DNA of 64,000 nt from Oxalobacteraceae sp. CFBP 8761 (GTDB lineage: Bacteria > Pseudomonadota > Gammaproteobacteria > Burkholderiales > Burkholderiaceae_D), in NCBI GenBank assembly GCA_014841595.1, contig JACYUE010000001.1, positions 2,282,996 to 2,346,995 of the forward strand. Reading direction: 5' to 3'. Made by a program: the position numbers and the translations under genes. This document shows positions 44,107 through 54,139 of the stretch, piece by piece. The notes under the pieces were generated by a model. The model made no database searches. It was given only the letters and a program-made list of their open reading frames with translations, and had not been told where the DNA came from. Positions within the stretch are counted from its first letter, which is position 1, and each line of letters starts with the position of its first letter.

Positions 44107-47100
44107 TTGGTTACAAGCGCACTCATTTCACCCGGCGCATGGCTGCGCGCCGTATCCTCCATTCTGGCCGTCGCCATGCTTGCGCCGTCCGTTGCGGCGG
44201 TCGAGACGCGCTCGCCTGCACCGAACCTGCGCGACTACCACCACACGCGCTGGACCGCCGAGGAAGGCGCGCCGCAAGCGATCCGCGCAATGGCGCAGAC
44301 CTCCGACGGCTGGCTCTGGCTCGGCACCATGGACGGTTTGTACCGGTTCGACGGTGTGCAGTTCTCGCGCTATCCACTTCCGCCCGGCCTGGGCCTGAAC
44401 CGCAACATGATCCGCTATCTGCACGCCGGCAGCCGCGGCGAGTTGTATATTGGCCGGGCCGCCGAAGGCATGTCGGTGCTGCATCCCGACGGCCGTTTGC
44501 AGGACTTGCCGCCAACGCCCGGGCCGGGCGCCATGATCGACATCCTGTCGGCCGATGCCGATGGCAGCGTGTGGATGGTCAGCAAGGGGGTGTATCGCCT
44601 GGAAGGAAATCGCTGGCTGGCCCTTCAGTCTGGCGCGGACTGGGACGCACTCGATGTACGTGGCTTCCTCCTGGACGGGCAAGGCCAGCTCTGGATCAGC
44701 AGGGATAACAGTATCTGGCGACTCGACCCGCAGACCCGCCGCTTCGTGCGCATTCTGGACACAGGGGGCGACCTGCTGCGCGCGCCCGACGGCAGGCTGT
44801 GGCTGATCTCCGGCGAAGGCGAAATGCGCTTGCTTCCGGCCGGCGCCTCGCCCGGTCGCCGCACTGTCCCGCGCTCCCCGGAGGCGCTCGGTACCGGTCA
44901 ATTCTCCGACGACGGCGCCCTGTGGGTGCTCGACTGCCCCGGGCCGCCGTGCGTGGTGCCAGGCGCCGCACGCCATGCCGCTCCCGGATACAAGGTGGGG
45001 CGGCCAAGCGCCGCGCCAGCCGACGCGACGATCCGGATGTCGGGAAAAACCCTGACCTCGATCCTGGTGGATCGCGAAGGCGCGACCTGGGTCACGTCTG
45101 AAGGCGGCATCGACCGGTTTCGCCCGAAGCGGGTAGTTCCCACTGAACTGGAAGGAGAAGGCGTTGTCTACAGTACGGTGGCCGATGGCGCTGGACGGAT
45201 GTGGGCCGCGAATGCAGTGACGGGCAAGATGTGGCAGTTGCTGCCCGAGCGCGCCGTGCCAGTAGAACCTCGGCATCCGGTCACGGTACTGGGCCGGGAC
45301 CCGGCCGGCGCCCTGCTGCTGGGCGGAAAACGCAGCATTTGGCGTCACCATGCGGATGGTGCGGCGGAGATACCACTGCCCCTGGGGGCAGACGGGAAGC
45401 CGATGGACCGGCGGCTGTTCGGTATCCTGGACGACGGCAAGGTGTTGTGGACAGCAGCAGCCGATATCGGATTGATCGGCTGGCGCGATGGGAAATGGCA
45501 ACCTGGCAGGAACTTCAATCTGCCGCCCAAGATTTACCAGTCGGCCCTGGCCGGGCCCGGGCAGATGTGGCTGGCTACCGGAAACGGTGAGCTGTTCCAT
45601 TACGACCTCGCGACCGATGCCACCCGCCCGCCCATCGATATCCGTGCCCTTGGCATGACTGCGGCGATCTTTCCGGAGACGGATCTCGTGCTCAGTGGGG
45701 ACAACGGCACCGGTGTCGTACAGGGCGGCGTTCTGCGCATGCTGCACGCTGCTGACCCGAGCGTCCTGCGCAATGTTTCAGGCTTTGTCGTCACAGGCGA
45801 CGGTGACCGCTGGTTGAACGGCGCCGCTGGACTGGTCCATGTGACAGCTGCAAACTGGAAGCGCAGCATCGACAATCCCGGTCTGCCGCTGAATTATGAC
45901 GTCTTCGATGCCCTGGACGGCTATCCCGGCCGCGCCGTCATCGAAAGTCGCTGGCGCAGCGCATGGACCGTGGACGGCCGCACGCTCTGGCTGGTGGCGA
46001 CCGGAGGCGTGATGCGGGTCGACAGCGCGAACCTGAAGCGTAACCACGTTGCGCCGACACCATTGATCTTGTCCCTATCAAGCGACAAGGCCGTGTTCAC
46101 CCCCGGATCGCCCGGCTGGAACGCGGCGATCCTGCCAGCGGGAACCGAACGTTTGCGTGTCGACTTCACCGCGCCCTCGTTGCGCATGCCGGAGCGTGTG
46201 CGTTTCGAGTATCTGTTGGAAGGGATCGATTCGGTGTGGCAAGACGCCGGCACACGCCGCACGACGTCGTACACCAATGTGAAGCCCGGAAATTATGTAT
46301 TCCGCCTGCACGCCATCAACGAAGACGGCAAGCGCAGCGCGACGCAGGCGGTGCTGCGCTTTACGGTCGAACCGACAATTTGGCAGACAACGTGGTTCAA
46401 ACTGTTCGGTATGGCGCTGATCGGTGCCCTGCTGTTCCTGGCCTATCGCTACCGCGTGCGCTATCTGACACGGCGCGTGGCCGAGCGCATGCACGTGAAG
46501 ATGGCCGAGCGCGAACGCATTGCACGCACCTTGCACGATACCTTCCTGCAGACGGTCCAGAGCCTGGTATTTCGTGTGGATGCGATCGCTGCGGGTTTGC
46601 CCAAGGACGCGGGGGCGCGCGGAGAGATCGAACAAGTGCTCGGCCATGCCCGCCGGGCGCTCGGCGAGGGGCGCGAACAGCTGCAAGAGTTGCGTTCAGT
46701 CGGCAGCGAACAACCCGAGGACCTGCTGGAGGACAGCATTGCCGCGTTGCGGGAAGCACATCCGGGCATTGCCATCGCCCTGCGGTCCAGCGGCCTTCGG
46801 CGCCGCCTTGCTGTCGGGACCGGCGCAGAAGTGGCCGCCATCGCCCAGGAAGCGCTGCACAACGCCTGTGTCCATGCCGCCGCTTCCCATGTTGAAGCAC
46901 GCCTGGAGTACCAGCCCGAGCGGCTGGTACTGACCATCAGCGACGATGGACGGGGCATCGACGCAGCGGTGTTGCACAAGGGCGCCGCGGACGGCCGCTG
47001 GGGCCTGGTCGGCATGCGCGAGCGTGCCGATCGCATCGGCGGCACGCTGGAACTCGAATCGGGCAGCGACGCAGGCGCAGGCGCAGTCGTCAGACTGACG

Positions 47101-47130
47101 GTTCCCGCCGTACGGGCCTATGCCGGTTAA
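44107..47130 (+). CDS. Beta-propeller (reg_prop/Y_Y_Y) sensor histidine kinase
   Basis: A 1007-residue membrane sensor. The start is read as TTG at 44107 because it gives an N-terminal hydrophobic signal (LRAVSSILAVAMLAPSVAAV); the ribosome site is poor. Periplasmic propeller repeats such as TSDGWLWLGTMDGLYRFDG cover most of residues 40-670. A Y_Y_Y domain (RFEYLLEGIDSVWQDAG, SYTNVKPGNYVFRLHA) leads to one membrane helix near 760. A HisKA_3 domain follows with His810 (RTLHDTFLQTVQSL) and an ATPase domain (EALHNACVHA, SDDGRGID). The ligand is unknown. No regulator gene is adjacent; the NarL-type regulator at 40534 is the nearest fitting partner. Confidence 0.9.
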   Translation: MVTSALISPGAWLRAVSSILAVAMLAPSVAAVETRSPAPNLRDYHHTRWTAEEGAPQAIRAMAQTSDGWLWLGTMDGLYRFDGVQFSRYPLPPGLGLNRNMIRYLHAGSRGELYIGRAAEGMSVLHPDGRLQDLPPTPGPGAMIDILSADADGSVWMVSKGVYRLEGNRWLALQSGADWDALDVRGFLLDGQGQLWISRDNSIWRLDPQTRRFVRILDTGGDLLRAPDGRLWLISGEGEMRLLPAGASPGRRTVPRSPEALGTGQFSDDGALWVLDCPGPPCVVPGAARHAAPGYKVGRPSAAPADATIRMSGKTLTSILVDREGATWVTSEGGIDRFRPKRVVPTELEGEGVVYSTVADGAGRMWAANAVTGKMWQLLPERAVPVEPRHPVTVLGRDPAGALLLGGKRSIWRHHADGAAEIPLPLGADGKPMDRRLFGILDDGKVLWTAAADIGLIGWRDGKWQPGRNFNLPPKIYQSALAGPGQMWLATGNGELFHYDLATDATRPPIDIRALGMTAAIFPETDLVLSGDNGTGVVQGGVLRMLHAADPSVLRNVSGFVVTGDGDRWLNGAAGLVHVTAANWKRSIDNPGLPLNYDVFDALDGYPGRAVIESRWRSAWTVDGRTLWLVATGGVMRVDSANLKRNHVAPTPLILSLSSDKAVFTPGSPGWNAAILPAGTERLRVDFTAPSLRMPERVRFEYLLEGIDSVWQDAGTRRTTSYTNVKPGNYVFRLHAINEDGKRSATQAVLRFTVEPTIWQTTWFKLFGMALIGALLFLAYRYRVRYLTRRVAERMHVKMAERERIARTLHDTFLQTVQSLVFRVDAIAAGLPKDAGARGEIEQVLGHARRALGEGREQLQELRSVGSEQPEDLLEDSIAALREAHPGIAIALRSSGLRRRLAVGTGAEVAAIAQEALHNACVHAAASHVEARLEYQPERLVLTISDDGRGIDAAVLHKGAADGRWGLVGMRERADRIGGTLELESGSDAGAGAVVRLTVPAVRAYAG

Positions 47131-47135
47131 CGACC

Positions 47136-47178
47136 GGCCATCGGGACTGCCCGTATCGTTCGGCCAGTCCCGACGGCC
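47136..47178 (+). terminator. Hairpin after the propeller kinase
   Basis: GGCCATCGGGACTG (47136-47149) pairs with CAGTCCCGACGGCC (47165-47178) with one mismatch around a 15-base loop, 6 bases after the stop codon. There is no T-run. It is a probable terminator. Confidence 0.5.
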
Positions 47179-47277
47179 TGGCCTTCTGGCCGGGTGCAGG
47201 CAAGGCACGATTCTTTAGACTGGAGACAGCCCTGGGCTTGCGAGCACAGGCTTCTGTCCAACCTGAAAGGATCCACC

Positions 47278-48240
47278 ATGTCGAACCAAGCTACCCTGTC
47301 GCGCCGCAGCCTGCTGGCGGGCGCCGCATCCGGCGCCATCGGCGCCGGCCTCGCGGTGGCCGGCAACGCTGCCGCCGCGACCAAGCCACAACGTCCGTCC
47401 ACACCGGGCGGGCGCGCCGGCAACTACCTGACCGTCGAAGACGGCACTGTCATCCACTACAAGGACTGGGGCAGCGGCCATCCAGTGGTGTTCAGCCATG
47501 GGTGGCCACTGCAGGGCGATGCCTGGGAAGACCAGATGTTTTTCCTGGCCGCGCGGGGCTACCGGGTGATCGCGCACGACCGCCGCGGCCACGGCCTGTC
47601 GAGCCAGCCGTGGAACGGCAACGACATGGACCACTACGCGGACGACCTGGCGGCACTGATCCGGCACCTCGACCTGAAGAACGCGGTGCTGGTCGGTCAT
47701 TCGACTGGCGGCGGCGAAGTCGCACACTACATCGGTCGCCATGGCAATCAACGCGTGGCCAAGGCGGTGCTGGTGGGCGCGGTCCCGCCGCAGATGGTCC
47801 GGTCGGCCACGAACCCGGGCGGCCTGCCGATGGACGTGTTCGACGGCATCCGCAAGTCGGTGGTGGAAGACCGCTCGCAGTTCTTCATGGACCTGACGAT
47901 GCCCTTCTACGGCTATAACCGCCCGGGCGCCAAGGTCTCGCAGGGCGTGCGCGACACCTTCCGGACGCAGGGCATGCAGTGCGGCCTGAAGAACGCCTAC
48001 GATTGCATCAAGCAGTTCTCGGAGACCGACTTCACCGCCGACCTGAAAAAGATCGACGTACCAACCCTGATCGTGCATGGTTCGGACGACCAGATCGTCC
48101 CGATCGACGCCTCCGGCAAGGCGGCGGCGAAGCTGGTGAAGAACGCGACCCTGCTGGTCTATGAAGGCGCGCCGCACGGCCTGCCGACCACCCACAAGCA
48201 CCGCCTCAACGCGGACCTGCTGGCCTTCATCAAGGCCTGA
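47278..48240 (+). CDS. Exported alpha/beta hydrolase with Tat-like signal
   Basis: A 320-residue paralogue of the hydrolase at 43119. The N-terminus has a Tat-like signal ([19 protein letters not shown]) ending near GNAAAA, so it should be exported folded. The catalytic triad is Ser in [12 protein letters not shown], Asp in GSDDQIVP and His in GAPHGLP. AAGGA lies 6 bases before the ATG. Long stretches match the cytoplasmic copy ([20 protein letters not shown] against [20 protein letters not shown]). The substrate is unknown. Confidence 0.9.
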   Translation: MSNQATLSRRSLLAGAASGAIGAGLAVAGNAAAATKPQRPSTPGGRAGNYLTVEDGTVIHYKDWGSGHPVVFSHGWPLQGDAWEDQMFFLAARGYRVIAHDRRGHGLSSQPWNGNDMDHYADDLAALIRHLDLKNAVLVGHSTGGGEVAHYIGRHGNQRVAKAVLVGAVPPQMVRSATNPGGLPMDVFDGIRKSVVEDRSQFFMDLTMPFYGYNRPGAKVSQGVRDTFRTQGMQCGLKNAYDCIKQFSETDFTADLKKIDVPTLIVHGSDDQIVPIDASGKAAAKLVKNATLLVYEGAPHGLPTTHKHRLNADLLAFIKA

Positions 48241-48257
48241 CGCGCCTCAGCCCCCCT

Positions 48258-48286
48258 GCGCCGGCTTCCCGGACGGGGGCCGGTGC
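48258..48286. terminator. GC-rich hairpin between convergent genes
   Basis: GCGCCGGC (48258-48265) pairs with GCCGGTGC (48279-48286) with one G-T pair. It lies between the exported hydrolase and the convergent TMEM175-type gene. There is no T-run. Confidence 0.35.
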
Positions 48287-48343
48287 GGCCTGGCCTGTTC
48301 CGTAGAGACCCGGGTTTCCACGTGGTCGAGCATGGCGCTCTCC

Positions 48344-48931
<588 letters not shown>

Positions 48932-49111
48932 GCCGCCACCTTAGCGCGGAACACGGCGCGCTTCCCCTATCAAGGGATAGTGGTGACGGCCGGCGCGTAC
49001 GACCTCGGCCCGCCACGAATGCTGCCTTCTCCGGGTGCATTGGACCAACAGAAGTACAGCGACAGTTTTCGTAATTGCTGGAGTTCCGGTTTACTGGGGG
49101 TCGTGGAGCGC

Positions 49112-49420
49112 CTAACCCGGTGAAGAAGTCCGCGACCCTGTGCTGCCGACTACGTCGTACTCAGTCAACAGGAATTGCAGTACGGCCAAGGTAATGATCA
49201 CACCCGACTCGACGAAGATTCCGACGTTATAGCCTTCTCGCAGCACTGACGACAAGATTGCGCGAAGACACATGTACGCGATCACCAGGTAATGTGTCGC
49301 CTTGCGCTTGATGCGCAGTGTCGTCATGCATGTCGGGCACGTGACGGTACTGTCGAGCGTAGTCGATAACGTCGAGGAAGCGGAGATGGCGTGATCGTGA
49401 CATTGAGGACATTGGAACAT
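49112..49420 (-). CDS. Small zinc-ribbon membrane protein
   Basis: A 102-residue protein. Two CPxC pairs (MFQCPQCHDHA and VTCPTCMTT) form a likely zinc ribbon in the first 35 residues, followed by two hydrophobic helices (HYLVIAYMCLRAILSSVL and IFVESGVIITLAVLQFLL). AGGAAGT lies just before the ATG. The function is unknown. It is divergent from the recombinase gene. Confidence 0.75.
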   Translation of the reverse strand: MFQCPQCHDHAISASSTLSTTLDSTVTCPTCMTTLRIKRKATHYLVIAYMCLRAILSSVLREGYNVGIFVESGVIITLAVLQFLLTEYDVVGSTGSRTSSPG

Positions 49421-49735
49421 ACTTCCTCCCGGTTAAATGATCGCGTGCTTCGGTTTGATGGTATCTCAAAAAATTCCCCTTAACCTCACAGAAAGTCACG
49501 CGTAGCCAGATAAGCTACTTTCCGGTCCCTCCTCCTGCATCAGCGTGTCTGGACTGACCTGGCTGTTCCGAAGTCGACGGATAAGACAGGATCAAACCTC
49601 CTCTCTGTAGACTGCCTTTCAGTTGCTGTCTCAAATGTAGTCGAATAGCGTGATATGGTAGCTTTGCTCGAATCATATGTTGGTTAGTTACCTTTTTATG
49701 GTACTCTACAGCTTCGTCATCCAACCTGATCTTCC
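49421..49735. other. 315-base divergent region, AT-richer than surroundings
   Basis: This region lies between the zinc-ribbon gene and the recombinase gene and must hold both promoters. A 69-codon minus-strand frame at 49515-49724 has no recognisable content or ribosome site. No att-like direct repeat was identified by eye. Confidence 0.45.
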
Positions 49736-50746
49736 ATGCTCACACCAACTTCATGGGACCGTGATCCCATCCAGGCATTCAGGCAATTCGTCGCCACGAC
49801 AGCATTCGCCGAAACCGGCCGTCGCCTGCCTGCCGATGGCACGCTGCGCATCCCGTCAGCGGCATCGGCCAAGATCTACAACTTCATGTTCGCCAATGTG
49901 GCAGGCTGGATGTTCGAGAATGGCCTCACCTTCTCCACAGTGACCCACACTGACCTGGCCCGTTTCATCGGCCGCACCACCAAGGGAAAGCTCATCCTGA
50001 ACAGCAAGATCGCCTACCGCTACCTGCGTCTGCTGGAGCGCTGCTACGAGCACCTGGACGTCAACCCCAACCCTGCGCAGCTGGCCATCCTCCACATCGA
50101 CCGTGCCCATATGACCCGCGATGAAGCCGGCCGTACATTGTCCGACGAGCAGTTGGTGCGGTTCTTTGCGGCCTTGCCAGCCGAAGCGCCCAAGCGCCGT
50201 ACCAGCACCCCGTTCGAGGGCTGGAAGCGTCGACGCGACCGTGCCATGCAGGTCGTCATCGCGCTGGCTGGCTTGCGCGTATCGGAAGCGATCGGCTTGC
50301 TGATGTCCGAGATCGGCCGCCAGCAGGCGCTCGACGGCTCGATCGTGCTGACGATCACGCCGGACGAAAAGCATGACACCAGCCACGAACACACGATCAC
50401 CCTCCCCCGCGACGGCGCCGATGAGCTGCTGCCGTGGCTTGCCGAGCGCGAGACGCTGGCCATCCCTGGCCAGTTCGTCTTCCCGGCCAATGCTGCCGGC
50501 GCCAGGATGACGAGAAAAACGGTCTATGTGCAGATGCGCGCGACATTCGAGCGCGCCGGGATGGATCTGGCGCGCTCCGGCGGGCGCACGCTGCGCAACA
50601 CGTTCGCCAAGCAACAACTCGACAACGGCGCGAGTCCTGACGACCTCAAGGACGTCCTCGGCCTGGCGCTCGAGCGCTCTGCGGCCGATTACAAGCTCAC
50701 GCGCGTCAAGCCGGATCCGGGCGAACACACCGACGACAAGGGCTGA
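49736..50746 (+). CDS. Tyrosine recombinase-like protein lacking catalytic histidines
   Basis: A 336-residue phage-integrase-fold protein. It has a SAM-like N-terminal core-binding domain at about 10-120 and a catalytic domain at about 135-325. Arg181 (GLRVSEA), Arg287 (RTLRNTFA) and Tyr319 (SAADYKL) are in place. The HxLR box reads RTLR and the LGH box reads LGL, so both catalytic histidines appear lost. The ATG at 49736 has no clear ribosome site. No transposon ends, att sites or cargo were recognised. It may be a degenerate integrase or a repurposed DNA-binding protein. Confidence 0.8.
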   Translation: MLTPTSWDRDPIQAFRQFVATTAFAETGRRLPADGTLRIPSAASAKIYNFMFANVAGWMFENGLTFSTVTHTDLARFIGRTTKGKLILNSKIAYRYLRLLERCYEHLDVNPNPAQLAILHIDRAHMTRDEAGRTLSDEQLVRFFAALPAEAPKRRTSTPFEGWKRRRDRAMQVVIALAGLRVSEAIGLLMSEIGRQQALDGSIVLTITPDEKHDTSHEHTITLPRDGADELLPWLAERETLAIPGQFVFPANAAGARMTRKTVYVQMRATFERAGMDLARSGGRTLRNTFAKQQLDNGASPDDLKDVLGLALERSAADYKLTRVKPDPGEHTDDKG

Positions 50747-50756
50747 TCCGACCGGC

Positions 50757-52007
50757 TCACTCTGTCCGGGCCGACGCAGCCTCACGACGAGCGCCCGGAT
50801 CACGCGCAACGATGGCGCCAATAGCAATGGCATCGGCCATTCTCCGGTACCCGGCATCGCCCGGATGCAGATGGTCGCCCGAATCGAACGCTGCCTGCAT
50901 GCGCTGCGGTCGCGCTGGATCGCGCAGCACAGCGTCGAAGTCGACCACCGCATCGAATATGCCAGCGCCACGAATCCAGTCGTTCAAGCGCATGCGCAAT
51001 GCCTCTTTCTGCGGGCTGTAATGCCCGGCAAACGGTGTCCCCTCCAGCGCCCCCTCGAACGGTGGCAGCGTGCCCACCGTGATCCGGATTCCCCTGGCCT
51101 GCGCGACAAGCGCAAGCTGGCGAAAGCCCGCCGTCAGTTCGTCGGGCGTCACCATCGGTTCAGCCAACGCGAATGGGCTGCCAGGCCAGCCGATGTCATT
51201 GATACCCAGCAGGACAATCACGTCCGCCACCCCGGGCTGACCCAGCACATCGTGGTCAAACCGGGCCAGCGCGCTGTCGCCCATGCCGTCTTTCAGCAAC
51301 CGCGCGCCGGAAATACCGGCATTGGCCACGGCGATGCCATGCGGCGCCAGTCGGCGCGCGAGGAAATCGGGCCAGCGCTGATCAGCATCCGGCGTCGACC
51401 CATTGCCGTCGGTAATGGAGTCGCCCAGCGCCACCACCGTGCGGCCACCCGGTAATGCATCGACCAGTACGGCACTGAGAAACAGGCGCCCTTCCACCCG
51501 CGCCGCCTTCGAGAAATCGGCCGCCTTCCTGGCGTTGCCGGCAGCGATGCTGATACGTTGCGACGCGCCCCAGTGAAACCCGGTGATGGCGGTGCGCCGT
51601 GGCAGATAGGTCGTGACCTGCAGCAGCGCCAGCGGCTTGACGGGCAATGTGATCGGGTCACTCGTGACCGTCGTGCCAGGCGGGATCATCACATGCCGCA
51701 TGCCTTCGAACGTCACCGCCCGCGTCATCACGCTGACCGCGCCGATGTCGAGCGGGACTTTGCCATAACGGTTGGTGAAGACCAGTTTGATGCGATCTCC
51801 GCCAGCACTGATGCGAACGTACTCACGTACGGTTTCATCTTCCAGAAATGCAGGGACGTTCATCGGCAAGACGAACGTGCTGTCCCAGCCTGGTTGGGAT
51901 GCTGCATACCAGGACGTCACCCAGTTCGTGCGTACTTCTCCTGCCAGCGCGTTGCCTGCGAGGGTGATTGCGATCCAGATCGCTGCGGTGTGAAAGTGAT
52001 GGTTCAT
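50757..52007 (-). CDS. Secreted SGNH/GDSL-family esterase
   Basis: A 416-residue protein with a signal peptide (HFHTAAIWIAITLAGNALA). The N-terminal half is beta-rich, followed by an SGNH hydrolase domain: block I ALGDSITDGNG (nucleophilic Ser), block II NAGISGARLL, block III LLGINDIGW, and block V SGDHLHPGDAGY (Asp and His). It should cleave esters, possibly from polysaccharides or lipids. The start MNHHFHT is at 52007. It is divergent from the damaged LysR gene, its natural regulator candidate. Confidence 0.9.
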   Translation of the reverse strand: MNHHFHTAAIWIAITLAGNALAGEVRTNWVTSWYAASQPGWDSTFVLPMNVPAFLEDETVREYVRISAGGDRIKLVFTNRYGKVPLDIGAVSVMTRAVTFEGMRHVMIPPGTTVTSDPITLPVKPLALLQVTTYLPRRTAITGFHWGASQRISIAAGNARKAADFSKAARVEGRLFLSAVLVDALPGGRTVVALGDSITDGNGSTPDADQRWPDFLARRLAPHGIAVANAGISGARLLKDGMGDSALARFDHDVLGQPGVADVIVLLGINDIGWPGSPFALAEPMVTPDELTAGFRQLALVAQARGIRITVGTLPPFEGALEGTPFAGHYSPQKEALRMRLNDWIRGAGIFDAVVDFDAVLRDPARPQRMQAAFDSGDHLHPGDAGYRRMADAIAIGAIVARDPGARREAASARTE

Positions 52008-52105
52008 GGGATCCCTTATGAATGATGGGCCCAAGGTAGGTCATTCGGATATCGGCAGGAAGATGGTAAATTGGAACATCACTCATTCGATTTGAGAATA
52101 TATCG

Positions 52106-53058
52106 ATGGATACCCTTCGTGCCATGTACGAACACTCGAGCTGGGCAGCTTGTCGGCGGCAGCACGCGATCTTGGGACCACGCAGCCGACGGTCAGCAAA
52201 TTGCTGGCCCAGCTAGAGCAGCACCTGGCCGTACGGCTGTTCCAGCGCAGCACCAGGGGCTTGTCGCCGACCGAACAGGGGCGGCAGTTCTATCTCGATG
52301 TCAGACTGGTGCTCGACGGATTCGACGCTGCCGTCGGTACTGTCCAGGGCATGGCAGGGCAACTCTCGGGCCTCCTGCGCATCAATGCGCCGGTCGGCCT
52401 GGGGCAGTTGCAACTTAATGCGATCGTCGGGCGTTTTCTTGCGGCGCACCCGGCCGTGGAAATCGAACTGATACTGGACGACCGCTACATCGACATGGTC
52501 GCCGAAGGCGTCGATATCGCTTTCCGGCTGGGTGGACCGCTGCCGCCGGACGTCACCGGCCGCCACCTGGCCACGATCCCCCGCTTTCTGGCGGCCTCGC
52601 CCGCGTATCTGCAGCAACGCGGCGTCCCACGGCAGCCGGCCGACCTGGACGGCCACGACTTCGTGCGCTTTGCGTGGACACCCGGCACCACCATTGAACT
52701 GCATCGCGGCGATCAAGCGATCCAGGTCCCGGTGCGCAGCCGGTACCGCGTCAATAACGCGCTGGCGATCCGTGAAGCCGTCGTACATGGCAGCGGCATT
52801 GCCGTTTGTCCCGACTGGCTGATCCACGATCTGTTGGCGCGCGGTGCGCTGGTGCAGGTGTTGCCAGACTGGGCCGCCGGCCACCAGGATTTGTACGTGC
52901 TGACGCCGTCTCGCCGCTTCCAGCCGCTGCGCGTGAAGACCTTCATCGACTTCACGGTGGAGCAATTCCGGCAGCTGGGCGGGTTTCATGTAGCGGTGCC
53001 AGCGCCGGCGGCAAGCGATCAGACAAACGCCCTTTCTACGTCGCCGTATGCGCGATGA
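52106..53058 (+). pseudogene. LysR-family regulator with frame-disrupting deletion near the start
   Basis: The frame from 52150 encodes most of a LysR regulator: LSAAARDLGTTQPTVSKLLA is the helix-turn-helix, then a substrate-binding domain. The normal start lies at the ATG at 52106 (reads MDTLRAMYEH), but it is in a different frame. Family members have seven residues between MDTLRAM and ELGSLSAAAR; here only 11 bases stand there instead of 21, so about 10 bases are missing. A TTG at 52150 could start a protein lacking the first 18 residues, including part of the DNA-binding fold. The gene is probably inactive, or this is a sequencing error. Confidence 0.8.
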
Positions 53059-53449
53059 AGGCCGACAGGCGTACCTGCCCGAATTCACGCAGCAGTGTGC
53101 CAGCGGCCTGGGCCATGGCCACTTCGAGCGCCCCGTTGATTGCTTGCTCCTGCGGGCAGCCCGAATGATCGACATTCGCGCCGATTGCAAAGATCACGGG
53201 TTCTTCCAGCGCCTGATACACATCGAGCACCGTGATCGCGTCGGGATCGACCGCCAACACCCAGCCGCCATTGCGCCCTGACGTCGACGTTACATATCCT
53301 GCGGCGCGCAGTCCCCCCATCATCCGGCGCACGAGCACGGGATTGGTGTTGAGCATGACCGCAAGTTCCTCGGAACTCGTGGTATTGGTGCGACCGTGAA
53401 TATGGCTCAGGACGTGCAGCATGCGCGCCAGTCTGAAATCTGCTCTCAT
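53036..53449 (-). CDS. Rrf2-family transcription regulator
   Basis: A 137-residue regulator with the Rrf2 winged helix (RLARMLHVLSHIHGR, SSEELAVMLNTNPVLVRRMM, GYVTSTSGRNGGW). Only one Cys is present in the usual cluster region (HSGCPQEQ), so it is a YwnA-type member without an iron-sulphur cluster. AGGAGG precedes the ATG at 53449. Its 3' end overlaps the convergent LysR gene by 23 bases. Confidence 0.9.
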   Translation of the reverse strand: MRADFRLARMLHVLSHIHGRTNTTSSEELAVMLNTNPVLVRRMMGGLRAAGYVTSTSGRNGGWVLAVDPDAITVLDVYQALEEPVIFAIGANVDHSGCPQEQAINGALEVAMAQAAGTLLREFGQVRLSAFIAHTAT

Positions 53450-53629
53450 CGTTGTGATCCTCCTGACGCAATGATACCGAAACTTCAGGAGTATCGATAT
53501 AATCGTCATTTAAATGCAATTCGTCGAGTTTCAGTTTGACGCGCTGTCATTGGCCCTGCGTGTGGTAACGCACCCAGTCATCGGGGCACATGCGCTATCC
53601 TCGAATCACACTACATCACGAAAGCAACC

Positions 53630-54010
53630 ATGTCCCTGAATAACGCTGTCGTCTGGCTCGACCACACCAAAGCCCAAGTCATCCACTTCGACAAGAATGC
53701 GTCGGAATCCGAATCGATGAAAACCCATTCGACCCACCCGCATCCGCACCAGAAGCACGGCGACAACCATGTCAACGGCGATGACAACACGCTGTTCTAC
53801 AAGGACATCGCCGCTGCGCTGACCGATAGCGAGCAGATCCTGGTCGTGGGCCCAGCCGAAGAAAAAACCGCGTTCGTGAGCTACCTGACGAGCAAGATGC
53901 CGGCGATTGCCGACAAGATCAAGTCTGTCGAAACCGTGGATCATCCATCGGAAGGCCAGTTGCTGGCCTACGCACGCGAGCATTTCATCAGCAGCGGCGG
54001 CATGCAGTAA
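53630..54010 (+). CDS. Small conserved protein, eRF1/host-attachment-like
   Basis: A 126-residue protein starting MSLNNAVVWLDHTKAQVIHF. From memory, similar proteins in proteobacteria carry the label translational machinery protein and share a fold with eRF1 domain 2. Residues about 32-47 hold a His-rich run (HPHPHQKHGDNH), a possible metal site. The C-terminus includes ILVVGPAEEKTAFVSYL. The function is unknown. A strong terminator follows. Confidence 0.7.
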   Translation: MSLNNAVVWLDHTKAQVIHFDKNASESESMKTHSTHPHPHQKHGDNHVNGDDNTLFYKDIAAALTDSEQILVVGPAEEKTAFVSYLTSKMPAIADKIKSVETVDHPSEGQLLAYAREHFISSGGMQ

Positions 54011-54044
54011 TTCGCTGACAGTCTTTCAGCGCCAGCGCGCTGCC

Positions 54045-54078
54045 AACCCGCTTGCCGTCATGGCATAGCGGGTTTTTT
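54045..54078 (+). terminator. Rho-independent terminator
   Basis: AACCCGC (54045-54051) pairs with GCGGGTT (54068-54074), extended inside by TGCC/GGCA, and runs into TTTTTT. It lies 35 bases after the stop of the eRF1-like gene. Confidence 0.85.
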
Positions 54079-54139
54079 AACGCCTTCGCTTAAACCGCAA
54101 CTTCAGCAGTATCAATTCCGCCACCGTACTGCCTGACGG

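Noticed and set aside
44128..45747. Minus-strand open frame of 539 codons
   Set aside because: It lies opposite the propeller sensor, which has clear repeats and domains.
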